Assembly: GCF_964355755.1 (NCBI RefSeq)
Contig: NC_092674.1
Location: 31,362,001 to 31,422,000 of the forward strand
From: Antedon mediterranea
Taxonomy: Eukaryota; Echinodermata; Crinoidea; Comatulida; Antedonidae
Direction: 5' to 3'
Length of the DNA stretch: 60,000 bases
Below the pieces are notes generated by a model. The model did no database searches. It saw only the letters and a list, made by a program, of their open reading frames with translations, and was not told where the DNA came from. How positions within the stretch are numbered: position 1 is the first letter of the stretch; every line of letters starts with the position of its first letter. A program made the translations under genes and the position numbers. This document shows positions 12,621 through 25,002 of this stretch, piece after piece.

Positions 12621-14947
12621 CATGGGTATATAATAATGGGACGAAAAGGGGGTGAAAATTAAATGCGTCAAAATGGTGCTAACGAATAGATGGATTTTTA
12701 TAAGTCTGGTCAGTGTATCAGATAAAATACAAGATGGGGGTAAAAACAGACATTAGAAATCAACCAATCTATAGAGAGACCAAGCTGATTATTCTTTCAA
12801 TAGTATGAAATTTGTCGCCAGTAAAAAATCATTTTGAACGTTTTGCCGATTTAACACATGGAGACTGAAGCTCAGTGTTGAACTGTGTGATCAATCGCCT
12901 TGTGTTCGTGGTCAGTAACTTATTGGGATACTTTCATTTTTAGTGTTTACTTGGATATTTTATGGATGTAGAATCACTAGATTCTCTTGTATTGTTTTAT
13001 AATGTGGAAGATTGTTGTGTAAAAAAGTATATTGTCAAGTATTGTATAACTGTTATATTGCAAATCAAATTTATGACCAAGTGTTTATTGACAGAATGAA
13101 CTTATCCTGGTAGAGTTGTAAGTTGTGACATTTTTTACTAGTTGTTCATTAATTTAAGGGAGAATTACAACTTTCCGATTCCAAGGGCAGAACTATACTT
13201 TTAATAAACTATTTTAATATAAACTATAAGTAACATTCAAGCATGCAGTATCAGTATTATTATTATACACAAATCATCGTAGGATGATGATGAGGCTGAA
13301 TTTTGAGACGTTGTAGGCTGATTAGTGCTTGGTGTACAGAGGCTGAGACTCCTTTTGGAGTCAAACTTTTCTGAGGCTGAATTTTGTTTTCTTAGCCTAG
13401 GCCTAGCCTATGGTGTTTACAGACAACTCGTTGTTATACCGTATTACTCATTCCATTATTGCATGTAAGTTAATAATAAATATATTATAAAGCACATGGT
13501 TTTAACATTAGTGTGCTGCTAAATATACCCGGATGTCACTAATGAAAAATATAAATTCGCAGCTATTTCTGTAAAGATGTCAAAGAAAATTTGAAAGTAA
13601 ATATTATAATCCATGAAAGATGTAGTTTGAAATATTATTTTGTTCAGTGTCAAATTAATGTATTTAAATGTGTGCGGAGTTTGTGATTCTATATGAATAC
13701 CTTGTATGATTACCGGTGTCATCATCGTGTAATAAGTAATGAGAAAGTGCTTAAAGGACCTTGACAATGCATACCAACATAATGTTATTATAGGTCTATT
13801 TTAAAAATGGAACATAAAATATTTAGAGCACTAATCTATTTGTTGCACGTAAACCTATATTGTGAATTTTACCGAAGAGAGTACAGTTTTCGTTCTGTAG
13901 GCCTACAACACGCATCGAGAGACTACTAATTTTTTAATTATTATGCAAATTCTAATGGGGCCGATACATTTTAATGTTAACATCATTTCTGTTTATGTTG
14001 ATGGCTATACATTCTCATACAGGATTGAGCCCAAACATTTTTCGTTATTTTGAATTATAAATGAAACCAACAATTTAGAATAAAACATAAATAAGTTTAA
14101 TGAATTAGGCCTACCGTACTTAGGACTATTCAATTGACAAAGATAATTAGGCCTATAATATATTTCGATGCTGTTCACGGGCATAATTTTAGTTGAAATC
14201 ATTATTGACGATATAAATAATAGATTTCTTAAAAAATAAATGGAACTACAGGATAAATACAGATTTAATTATTATTATTAACAATTAAGCCTACAATCCA
14301 CTATATAGTATCGAAAACAAACTATTTGCACTACCATATTGTTTGTTGGGAGGCCCCTACACAGTATATAGAATAAATATCAAGAATATGTAATGTGTTA
14401 GATGGAAGAGAACTAACCTAAACACTCACAATTGAAACTACGGTAAAGCAGAGAGTTATAATTATGTTTAAACACCCGTATCGACAAAATAATCGTCTTA
14501 AAACAACTTGAGTGGAGCTTAAATTGGACTAAGAAGAGAATAGCCATGATCGGTTGCTTGCATTGTGTGACCGTTATGTCAACAATATCATTAACAGGTC
14601 ATTAGGCCTAACTTTACTGTTGACTTTCGTTTGTAATAGGTATGATCGGGTTGTGTTTTGATATTGTACTACGTGAATATAAGTAACACTTGTAACAAAT
14701 ATTTTCTATTTTACACAAAAGTATAAGCGGCCATTATTTGGTAGCGGGTTTGGATAATTATCGTTATATACATTTTCGATTTCGGCCTAGACAGATACAG
14801 TTATAATAACACGTTGATACAGCAATAACACGTTTTATAACATTAAGCAAACACCATGAACTAAATAAACATACAATACAAATTAATCATTTTAAAGATT
14901 TCTATTAAAAATTAATAATAAACAATAGCAAACTATCGGTACGAAAT
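12621..14947. other. mab21l 3' region and AT-rich DNA
   Basis: The first 600 bp or so is probably mab21l 3' UTR, up to the AATAAA at 13203. A CTGAGGCTGAATTTTG word is repeated near 13290 and 13370. Nothing else recognised. Confidence 0.5.
13203..13208 (+). terminator. Candidate polyadenylation signal for mab21l
   Basis: AATAAA lies about 580 bp after the mab21l stop codon, in AT-rich DNA with no other coding signal. A second AATAAA occurs near 13474. Either could end the transcript; the hexamer is common by chance in DNA of this composition. Confidence 0.3.
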
Positions 14948-15180
14948 CTTTGAATGTACGCGAGTAATGTACTCTTTGAATGTACGCGAGTAATGTACTC
15001 TTTGAATGTACGCGAGTAATGTACTCTTTGAATGTACGCGAGTAATGTACTCTTTGAATGTACGCGAGTAATGTACTCTTTGAATGTACGCGAGTAATGT
15101 ACTCTTTGAATGACGCGAGTAATGTACTCTTTGAATGTACGCGAGTAATGTACTCTTTGAATGTACGCGAGTAATGTACT
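14948..15180. repeat. 26-bp minisatellite, 9 copies
   Basis: The unit is TTTGAATGTACGCGAGTAAT followed by GTACTC. Copies are almost identical; one (near 15110) has lost two bases. Because 26 is not a multiple of three and the minus strand of the unit has no stop in any frame, three long minus-strand frames appear; these are not genes. An inverted piece, ATTACTCGCGTA, follows at about 15196-15207. Confidence 0.97.
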
Positions 15181-15264
15181 TGCACAAAACATATATTACT
15201 CGCGTATAATTATTATCACCTCAAAGAATAATATAAATATATTAGTAAAGTATATAGTACTGTA

Positions 15265-15308
15265 TAACAATAGAGATATTATAGTGAGCTATAATATCTC
15301 TATTGTTA
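15265..15308. repeat. Inverted repeat, 20-bp arms, 4-bp loop
   Basis: TAACAATAGAGATATTATAG, loop TGAG, then the exact complement CTATAATATCTCTATTGTTA. It could form a stable hairpin; it may be the trace of a small inverted-repeat element, and nothing else marks it as a gene. Confidence 0.9.
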
Positions 15309-16950
15309 CGTATAACATTATATGTTCTAAGTACGCGTACTAAATAAAAAATATATACTGTTAATGTTATAGACTGATATCATTTTATGATCATTATTTT
15401 AGATAGGTTCTTACTTTTAATAGGCCTACTATAATAGGTTCTAAGCACTTACTTAATACTTAGACCTCGTGGCACACACTGTTATAGCGTTATACAATAG
15501 GTTCTAAGTACTTACTTGCGTTATACAACATTGTTTACCGGTAGTTGGTATCCGTTTATCGACATGTATTCAATTATACAATTTGAGAAAGTATTTTGTA
15601 TTACTAAATCATTTATTATCGGAACTTATATTGATATAATATATACCATATACTGTTAGTCAGTGACATATACTATTATTATATCACTCAATTTAAGTTG
15701 ATAACCCCAGAAGTTTTAGGAAACAAAACAATTAGTGTATGAACCGACGCATGACGATCAAAACATCTAGGGCAAAAATAAAGTCATAACATTACTTTAA
15801 TAGCCAGAAGTAGCTGTTCATTACACAGTATAGCAATTACTACACTAGACGTCGATGGTCAATCGAAAGTATACAAACTCCTCCTTAAAATGCTGACAAA
15901 CATAATATTTTCTGCTATGAATAATTGTTTGTTTATACCTGAGATCGTTTGTGGGGTTGCATTATACAAGTTTTAGCCTGTATATAATAATATTGTTAAA
16001 TATTATATATTAATGTTTTTCTCCTTGAAATTTTAGGCCTATATTAATGTTTTATATATTTGCATTAATAATTCAATTTTTTTGGCCAAAGAGTATGAAA
16101 ATAAATACTGTATATTAAAAAAAAATTAAATTTACAACTCCATTTAAAAAAACTTCGAAATTTATAACGAAAACGAAATATTGTTTTAATAACTACGAAA
16201 TTATCGAAAAATCAGTCACATTTTTGGCCTAATCGTTTGAAATATTAATTCTAAAAGCTTCCGACAATGGTCACACGTTATGTATGGTCGTCATCCAATT
16301 AGAATTAGATTTACGATCATAAACTCATATCTATTGTTACAAAAACATTACAACATACAGTGCATGACTGTATTCAAATTCTTGCTCCAAATGAAACATT
16401 ACCAACTTGTGAATTTACACGCGTTTGTAATTAATATATCACGAAAAAAGAATAACTGCTATGCGGCCATATAAACTCATAAGTACAACAAAACCATAGT
16501 TTTTTATCCAAATTTACGTTTTAAAACACAAATGTTTAATAATTGCGTATCGAATACGTGTAAAAGAAGCTTTTAGCCCATTTGCGTTTTCAAACACGAA
16601 TTTTTAATTTGTTTTTTGAATAAAAACAAACGGCCTACTACTGGTAGAATCCATTAAGTTACGTGCTTATTAATAACACCCAGTGTTCTAAGAGCCAGGG
16701 TAATAAATAATGAGTATTAAGTAGATATGAATGGATAACATTATCATTCATATGCCGTTGAAATGTCAAATTGGTTCATTAATATATCGACAACTTCTTT
16801 TGCATTTATATCGTGTTTTGACTGTGAATTGAAAATAATTAGCCATATTTATTTACAGTATACAAAATATTTTAAACGCGGTCAAAATATCGTTAAAGTT
16901 TTTTAAACATGTAATAATTAAAACTTAGCGAAGGGTTAAAGTAGGCTTAC
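15309..16950. other. No gene seen
   Basis: AT-rich DNA between the 26-bp and 54-bp arrays. TTCTAAG(T/C)ACTTACTT occurs twice near 15440 and 15500. Confidence 0.55.
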
Positions 16951-17273
16951 AGTACGCAGTAACGATACGGACTGATTTACTGTAGCAATAGAACCAAGTA
17001 TTCAAGTACGCAGTAACGATACGGACTGATTTACTGTAGCAATAGAACCAAGTATTCAAGTACGCAGTAACGATACGGACTGATTGACTGTAGCAATAGA
17101 ACCAAGTATTCAAGTACGCAGTAACGATACGGACTGATTGACTGTAGCAATAGAACCAAGTATTCAAGTACGCAGTAACGATACGGACTGATTGACTGTA
17201 GCAATAGAACCAAGTATTCAAGTACGCAGTAACGATACGGACTGATTGACTGTAGCAATAGAACCAAGTATTC
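16951..17273. repeat. 54-bp minisatellite, 6 copies
   Basis: Units start AGTACGCAGTAACGATACGG and end AATAGAACCAAGTATTC. The first two copies have GATTTACTG and the last four GATTGACTG. The unit length is a multiple of three, so stop-free frames run through the array on the minus strand; they are repeat artefacts. Confidence 0.97.
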
Positions 17274-18057
17274 TGTGAAAAACATACCAAAATATGTCAT
17301 AATTAAGTTTACTCTGCGGGTGAGTCTAAAGTAAACCATTTGGTTTAAATTGACTTTATCGTTCACATCCAGAAGATATAAAATCATTAATATACCGTAG
17401 CCGATTACTCATTACAGAATATATTCAACTTTCAGACTAGAATAATGTAATTACAAACGTTTAATGTTTTTTTAAAAGATAATTGCCTGTCAAAAACCAT
17501 TTACATAAATTAATGTAAACCCATTTTTGATCTTCTTTATTTCGCTGGGAATAATTAGGTTATTTTATCACGGAGGCCATATTAGGCTGTCTAATGTCAG
17601 TGTTGGATATAACGTTATTATGTAAATTATCTAAAAGGATGAACGACACAGCGAATGAATAAAATAGTAGGCCTATATACAATCTATTCGAAATTAAGGT
17701 ACAATTTGCATAATATTTTTAAAAGCACAAAAGTGGGAAATTTTAGTGCATTTTATAAGGTTTATATTCACTTAACGAGCAGTAATAGTATTACAAATGT
17801 CGTACTGAATTTTAAATATTTTATTGAACTTAATTGTTACAGAAATTGTGAAGGAAATAAATAAGACCTCCATGCAGATTGAAACGTAAGGTGCATTAAC
17901 ATAGTTCTGTACTATTTTATAACTCTAGTGAAATCTGTGAGAATGTTTGCTTGTTAATATATACTATAACACAGCAACTGGTCATGCACTGGAATTTTAT
18001 TACGAGTTTAAGACGTCTGTTCGACACTTTTCTCGGGTGAAAGTGGTGTTAATCATG
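17274..18057. other. No gene seen
   Basis: AT-rich DNA between the 54-bp array and the Helitron-like element. The 69-codon frame at 17655 shows no similarity. Confidence 0.55.
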
Positions 18058-19669
18058 TCTAGAAACAGATTTTTGGTTATCCGCAACGAAGTTGCAGGAT
18101 AACCTCTTGTGATTGTACGAAATCATCATCAACATCAACTTTTTATTTCTCTTCTTTCTTTCTGTATGATTTTTGTGGAACGCTTTTCTCTAAAACTTGC
18201 AAACATAACATTTTGTAACTTTTTCAACATATCGTCATGCACATGAAGATGTGCAGCGAAGCTTTTCATGATGTTTACAATTGCGCAACGTGACGTACGC
18301 GCGATTTAACGATTTTGTCGTATTTAACATAGCTCGACAACCAAATAACATTTCAACTTAAAACTTTGCAAAAGTTTAATTTATATCATGCGCTAACTTT
18401 CTGTTGAAAAAAAATTGCGTGTTTTACACAAAGTTACGCGCGCACGCGCATTAAAAATTTCAAAATGCGCAAAATTAATTTATAATCAACTTTCTACGCG
18501 TTTCATGTCGTTTTAAGCATGTCAAAAATTCCCACGCGTGCGCACATTTTTACGTGTGCGGTGCGCACGTAGCATTGAAAACGTATTTTTTTCGCGTGAT
18601 TTATATTTTTCCAGCCTTTTCTAGTAATTTTACCAAATTTTAAACAATTTCGAATTAAAGATACGTCATACGAGCACGTCGAATTGGACAATTTGCGCGC
18701 GTTTTTTATGAAAAGCTTAAAAAATTCGTTTAAAATATGCCTTTATTTAAACAGTCGTAATTTCTAAACTAGACGGTCAACTTTTTGTGGATGACATATT
18801 CTGGAAGTAGATGAGTTGTAGATATCGGATCAGGTATTAATATGGCTAACCGGACATTGTGACGTCATCGTATGGCCACGCGAATATAAAATTTAGGATT
18901 TTTGTATCTTTCGTCACAGCTTATCACATTGAATAGAGCGCATTTCCACTTATCCGTTTTCCATTTTCACCCCGATTTTGATATTGTCTAGGTCAATCAA
19001 CTATCTTTCGCATGAATTAAAAATATTTTAATTTTTTTTACGTCATCATGCCTAAAAATTTAAATCACGTGTGGCATTAATTTCATCTTTACTGTAAATT
19101 TTAATCTGTTATAGCTCGTAAGAATAAAATGTGATAATTACGATTAAAACTTTTTCTGGAAGCTATTGGATTGTAGATACGAAATTATGTTAAAATTTTG
19201 CCAATCGGATGTTGTGACGTCATCATATGGCCAGTTAAATAAAAAAGGTCGTATTTTCATCTTTTGCGTCATAATTCATTACATTTAAAAGAGCGCGCAT
19301 CAATATTTCACGTATTCAAATTTCTCCTACACGCTAATACGTTGTTGCTGAGATAATTTCCTTTCGGAATTGCTACCTTCGCGTTTCATTTTAAAACCGT
19401 CAACATGTTAAAAATTGCAATAAATAGCGGGTCCCGTAATTTCACCTATTCTACACTGTATGTGATATGGATACAGATTATACTGTGTATACTATATATG
19501 AATTTAAATAATAAAATTCAGCAATAACAACATATCATATTCTTCAGTTCAGGTCATAATGCCAACGTGAACACTTCCTTTTGTCCTCAACCTATCCCCT
19601 TAATGTTAATGTTGCACCACTTGCGCGGCGGATAACCAAACTCGTCAAAGTGACGAGTTACATGTCTAG
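18058..19669 (+). mobile_element. Helitron-like non-autonomous element, copy 1
   Basis: The element begins TCTAGAAACAG, followed by a hairpin (GGTTATCCGCAA, CGAAG, TTGCAGGATAACC). It ends with a second hairpin (AACTCGTCAAAGTGACGAGTT) and, 4-7 bases later, ATGTCTAG. A 3' hairpin just before CTAG (the CTRR rule) and a 5' TC are Helitron hallmarks. GGTTATCCGC near the 5' end and GCGGATAACC near the 3' end are subterminal inverted repeats, as in Helentron-type elements. No Rep/helicase frame is present, so it would be non-autonomous. The interior includes CG-rich alternating words (GCGCGCACGCGC). The class assignment is inferred from structure only. Confidence 0.6.
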
Positions 19670-21204
19670 TTTTTTTTCTTTCTTTCTCCTCTATTTTTGT
19701 GTCTCGCGTATCTCAAAAACGTGTAAACATAACATGTTATAACTTTGTCAGCATGAGGGCATTCAGGTGAAGTTGTGCACCTCCTATTTTTGAATGACGT
19801 CAGAGTTGCGCAACATGACTTACGCGCGTTTTTACGAATTTCGCATTTTTAACATAGATTGAAAACCATATAGCAATTTAAATTGAAACTTAACAAAAGT
19901 TTAATTGATATCTTGCGCTAACAGAATGTGAAAAAAAAATGGCATGTTTCACAGGAAGTTACGCGCGCACGCGCGTTTAAAATTTCAAAATGCGAAAAAT
20001 CAATTTCTAATCAACTTTCTACGCGTTTCATGTCATTTTGGGCATGTAAAAAATTCCCACGTACGCGCATTTTTTTACGCGTGCGGTGCGCACGTAGCGT
20101 TGAAAACCATTTTTTTCGCGTGATTTATGTTTTTCCAGCCTTTTCTAGTAATTTTACCAACTTTTGAACAATTTCGACTTAAATTTACGTCATACGGGCA
20201 CGTCGAATTGGATAATTTACGTGCATTTTTGATGAAAAAGTTCAAAAAGTCGTCAAAATTTGTCAAAATTATGCCCTTTTTTAAACAGTTATAGTTCCTA
20301 AACTAAACGGTGAAAGTTATTTTTATTGCATATTCTGAAAGTTGATGAGTTGTAGATTTTGAATCATGCATTAATATGGCTAACTGGACATTGTGACGTC
20401 ACCGTATGCCCACGCGAATATAAAATATAGGATTTTTGTATCTTTCATCATAGCGCATGACATTTAATAGAGCGCATCTCCAATTATCTGTTTTCCATTT
20501 TTACCCCGATTTTTATATTATCTAGGTCAATCAACTATCTTTCGTATGAGTTAAAAATATTTTAATATTTATGACGTCATCATGTCTAAAAATGTAAATA
20601 ACGTGGGTCACTTATTTTCGTCCTTACAGTAAATTTCAATCTGTTATAGCTCGTCAGAATAAAACGGCATAATCATGATTAAAACGTTTTCTGGAAGCTA
20701 TTGAATTGTAGATACGAATTCATGTAAACATTTTGCCAATCGGATGTCGTGACGTCATCATATGGCCAGTTGAATAAAAAAAGGCGTATTTTCATATTTT
20801 GCGTAATAGTTCATCACATTTAAAAGGGCGCGCATCTATATTTTACGTATTCAAATTTCTTCTACACGTTAATATGTGGTTGCTGAGATAATGTCCTTCC
20901 GAAATTGCTAACTTAGTGTTTCATTTTGATACCGTCGCCATGTTAAAAATAAGAATAAATGGGGGGTCTCGTAATTTCACCTATTCTACACTGTATGTAA
21001 CATGTATACAGAGTATACCGTTTGCACTGTATATACTATATGACACAAAATAGACTGAATTCAGCACTAATAACGTATGATATTCTTCAGTTCAGGTCAC
21101 AATGCCATAATCTTTATATGTGTGCAATATTCCAACGTATGACGTGCACGTGGCGTTTGTCGTGCGGATAACTAACTCGTCAAAGTGACGAGTTTCATGT
21201 CTAG
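19670..21204 (+). mobile_element. Helitron-like non-autonomous element, copy 2 (head to tail)
   Basis: Collinear with copy 1 over almost its full length (by eye most positions agree; for example GGTCAATCAACTATCTTTCG occurs in both). It starts directly at the CTAG end of copy 1 and ends with the same hairpin and TTTCATGTCTAG. It lacks about 75 bp of the copy 1 left end, including the GGTTATCC hairpin. The tandem junction shares TCTAG, fitting insertion next to, or rolling-circle extension from, an existing copy. Confidence 0.6.
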
Positions 21205-21954
21205 TTTACATTTAAGTTTTGTGGTGTCTACTCGTACGAATTAAATAAAACGCCAGGGGTCAATGATACGACACACATTTTCTCAACAGGCGGACATAGT
21301 CCCCAATAGTACAGATGAAAGTATCAAATATATTTGGTAAATAACACTTTATTTTTTAAGACGACATCCAGGGTAGTCCGGTCGGAAATATTTAACTGTG
21401 TTAACTCCTAATTGAATCTGTTACTATTTATTCCAACTGTTTCCATAGGAGTAAATATATTGATATTTTATCAACAAAATATTTATACATTGTTTATTTT
21501 ACAATGTAAATTGTTTTAAGCATAACATTAATGTATGTTCATTGTAATTACTTCAAATGAAATTCAAATTATTATTATCTTGGGAAACTTTTTAATTTCA
21601 ATTATACAGCTCTAGTAATACAGTAATAATAGTAATAAATAATAATTTATTTGGTAGCTACATTTTTGAAACAGTAATTGATTTAAATATAACCGTTTTT
21701 ATTCAGTATCAAATGTAAAAAGAATTTTAAATCCTGGAATGCTATGCCGACAAAGCCATTGTTATAGTTCGTGAACTCCACAACACAGATTCCTCTTCTC
21801 TACATTGTACATTACCGTATGGTACCAAGGTTAAAACGTAATATTCATTAGTGCTGATATACAATAACTGATTTCATAACAATTATTCTACTTCTCATAA
21901 ATTCACAATACAGTAATTCAGTACAGTAAACATATCTCGAAATTGTTAACAATT

Positions 21955-21987
21955 TTGACAATAAAGTTATCTTGTATCTTGTACAGT
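21955..21987 (+). mobile_element. Possible retroposon tail
   Basis: TGACAATAAAGTTATCTTGT then ATCTTGTACAG contains two copies of the ATCTTGT word after AATAAAG, like the ending near 54800. No body of the element is recognised. Confidence 0.25.
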
Positions 21988-24960
21988 AGGGCATATGTTT
22001 TTAAAAATAGTTTTGAAATAATCTGTGAATTAAATACTTGTTTATAAAGGAATACATTAATTTTACGATATTATTATTATATCACATACCAAACATTATA
22101 AAATAATGCAAACGAAATGAAGTATAGAACCATATTTTGTGATTAACACACATCACGTCGTGGACGTCAAGTGTGTTGCCACATGTTTAACATGTGTTCT
22201 ATAATTTTCAATCAATAATTATTCTTTTAACAGTTTTAAATGACATTTCAATCAATTTTAGTATATTCTAAGATTTTAGTCGTAAATATTCTTTGTGAAT
22301 GAAATGTGCAATGAATCTGCAAGAGGTAATGGACACCGTATAGAATAGATGGCTCATGAATGCTGTATTATAAAAATGGAAAAAAATACATACACATAAT
22401 TTATTTAAAAAAAAAAATTACGGATAGGCCCTAAAAATTAATTATTGCTGCCAATTGACAAATATAAACATCTAAATCCTAAGGCTTATTACTTCAATAG
22501 TATCACTTAAAATTATTTTAATCCTCACTTTATGATAACGGTGCTAGCACAGGACGACAGAAGCATTTTCTCTAGAAATATGAAATTATTGTTATCATAC
22601 AAAAACTTGTTCTAGGCCTATATACAGTACTGTAATTTTATTTTCTATCACTATCATTTATTTTGTTAGTTTCGGTCTATAGACCACCTATGGGTTTTTT
22701 GGAGTGAATTATTGCACAGTCTGAACGTTAAAATTAAGCTAATACAGTATAGGTTGGTGACATGGTCGACAACAAAACATAAAGATAGTGTTTATCAGAC
22801 AGTGTTGAGTGGCTAGTTTCCGAGATGAGTCAAGAACGATTGGACAAATAGAGTGACCAGATAGATGTTACTGTTGATAGGAATGGGTTTTAACATTAAC
22901 CTGTAATGACATATTTGTGAGAGCTACCCCAGCAAGATAGAGAAGATGGAAATGAGGGTTGTCAGTGGTGGGAAAGACTAACTGGCCGAATGAACTGGTC
23001 CATCATGACGTCACATGAGGTCATCAGAAATACACATGCAATATTGTCTAATGGTTTTAATTCGTTAATTGGACAGAAATGGTTAATGAAGAAATATATG
23101 CTATACTAAAATCTATGAAAGTTTGTTTTGGCATGGTCGATTGCTAATGTTCTGTCAAAAAATGGATAAACCTCGGCACAGTAAAAAGAAAATCACTTAA
23201 TGTAGGCCCATACTTCAATAACAAGCAATACTCATGTATATTCACTTACGTCTAAATCAATTGCATTGTAATGAGATTCTATTACACAGAAATATACATG
23301 TTATTCATATCGCATTAAACTGTAGAAAATTACGACCGTTACCGGTATCAAACTTAGATTTACATCATCAGCGATGTAATCAAATTTGGCATTTAATAAG
23401 CATTGCATTATTTGCAGTTTATGCAGAAAGATGAAATAAATTATGAAAAAAAAATCAACGACAACGTAACATCACAAAACAAAGTGTTATTGAAATACTG
23501 CTAGCATTAAATTCATGGAAATATAGGTACCCTACTAATGGATGTTACCGAAAGGCCTATGTCTCCGAGAATGGATGTGTATAATATTATTATTTATTTT
23601 TCATAATGCTTGTTTAGACTGGGCCATTCCCAAGAGGTTCAGTTGGTAAGGTAGATTATAGGATCATGATCACAAACTGTTTTTCTCGCCGTCATTTTGT
23701 AACGAAACATGCTATTTTCAGTTCATTCAGTAGGCCTAAACATTGTATTAGAAAGTGACTATCGACACGAGCAGGCTATGTATATAAAATGGATACAATC
23801 TTGATCAGCATAAAACCAAAGTACTTAAAATCAAGTCCAATCTATCACCCTATTACTACATTTTCAAAACTGCAGGTATAAACATCTACTCTCTAGTATG
23901 TAAATCAGTTGGAATGCTCATGGCATATCTTTAGCGGCACTCAGCGGGGTAAGTTTGTGCATATTGGCTAAAACAAACATTCCTACAGGGTGAAACTGCC
24001 TCTGGTCCCGTGTACTACTCGGTTTACACGGCCCGCTTAGCGTTACCGTAGACATGAAACAAGTCGGGTGAACACTCTATAATCGCTCCGAGGCAAAGTT
24101 GTATTATTTTTACAGATCATTTTCACGATGTTTATCTACAATAGGCCTACAAAACATCAAATGGTGTTTTATAAAGTAGGTAAGACAAGTATTTATCTAG
24201 ATGAGCACCACTTGTTCATCTAAACGTCCATCAATCATTGCCCTATGCCTAAAATAATATTTGTAGAAACGGTAGTATAACAAAATATTTTTCTATTGGT
24301 TTACGTTTAAGTAAATCAAAACGAAAAGTCAAACAATTCGTTCGTTTGTCCATGGAGTATCAATGGTTTGTCAAACGTTGTTCTAAAGGCAATGCCACAG
24401 TGACGAAAACAACAACAACGACGATTGGAAATAACGTAGGTGATGTTTATGGTTCGTGCAGACGTAATTAGCAGGAGGTAACGTCATGTTTACCAAAATT
24501 ATAATGTAAACAAACATGAAACTCGTCTATTTTAAAGGCCTTTACCAATACAATTAAATTATTTACAACATAGAACATGGAGCTATACAATTATTTATAG
24601 TTCCATGGTAAGATATTTCAAAAGCTCAACAATAATTAAAATATCGTATTGTTACATGATTGATAATTGACTCAATGGAATACAATTGCTATATAATCAT
24701 TTCTGCATTTTCTATTTAGTCACTGCGATGATTTTCAGCGCCATAAAAATATTCATCGCCATCATTGCCTTCAAGCCATTCAGTTTCAATGTCCCGAATC
24801 CGAGAGACAATATTAAAAGCATTTAGAGCTGTGTCGATTATTATTGTAACTTAAGCCTCATATAATGAAATTGAAAACACAGAAATTCCAACAACTAGAA
24901 CCAAGAAAGGCAACAGATAATTATTGAGGTCATACAAGAAATCTATACTTATGTCCGAGA

Positions 24961-25002
24961 TTTAGACTACGCGCTCGTGCGTTTAGACTACGCGCTCGTG
25001 CG
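24961..25002. repeat. 21-bp direct repeat, two copies, with inverted flank
   Basis: TTTAGACTACGCGCTCGTGC plus G occurs twice in a row. TTAAGGTCTAAA follows, so TTTAGAC and GTCTAAA form an inverted pair. A related GTGCGTGCGTTAAGGTCTAA recurs near 25101. Confidence 0.85.

Noticed and set aside
14892-15192. Three overlapping minus-strand frames of 84-97 residues
   Set aside because: They are the 26-bp repeat read in all three frames; the unit lacks stops on that strand.
14948-17273. CRISPR-like direct repeats
   Set aside because: The units are contiguous with no unique spacers, and the DNA is animal; these are minisatellites.
16925-17387. 121- and 118-residue minus-strand frames
   Set aside because: Repeat-derived frames across the 54-bp array, with no context for a gene.
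18503-20266. Frames with INHAKK-type words in both copies of the 1.5-kb repeat
   Set aside because: They occur in homologous places of the two element copies but are short, differ in frame extent and have no transposase or Rep motifs; shared repeat sequence explains them.
23630-23700. tRNA- or SINE-like word GGTTCAGTTGGTAAGG
   Set aside because: It resembles an A box only; no B box, acceptor stem or tail follows.
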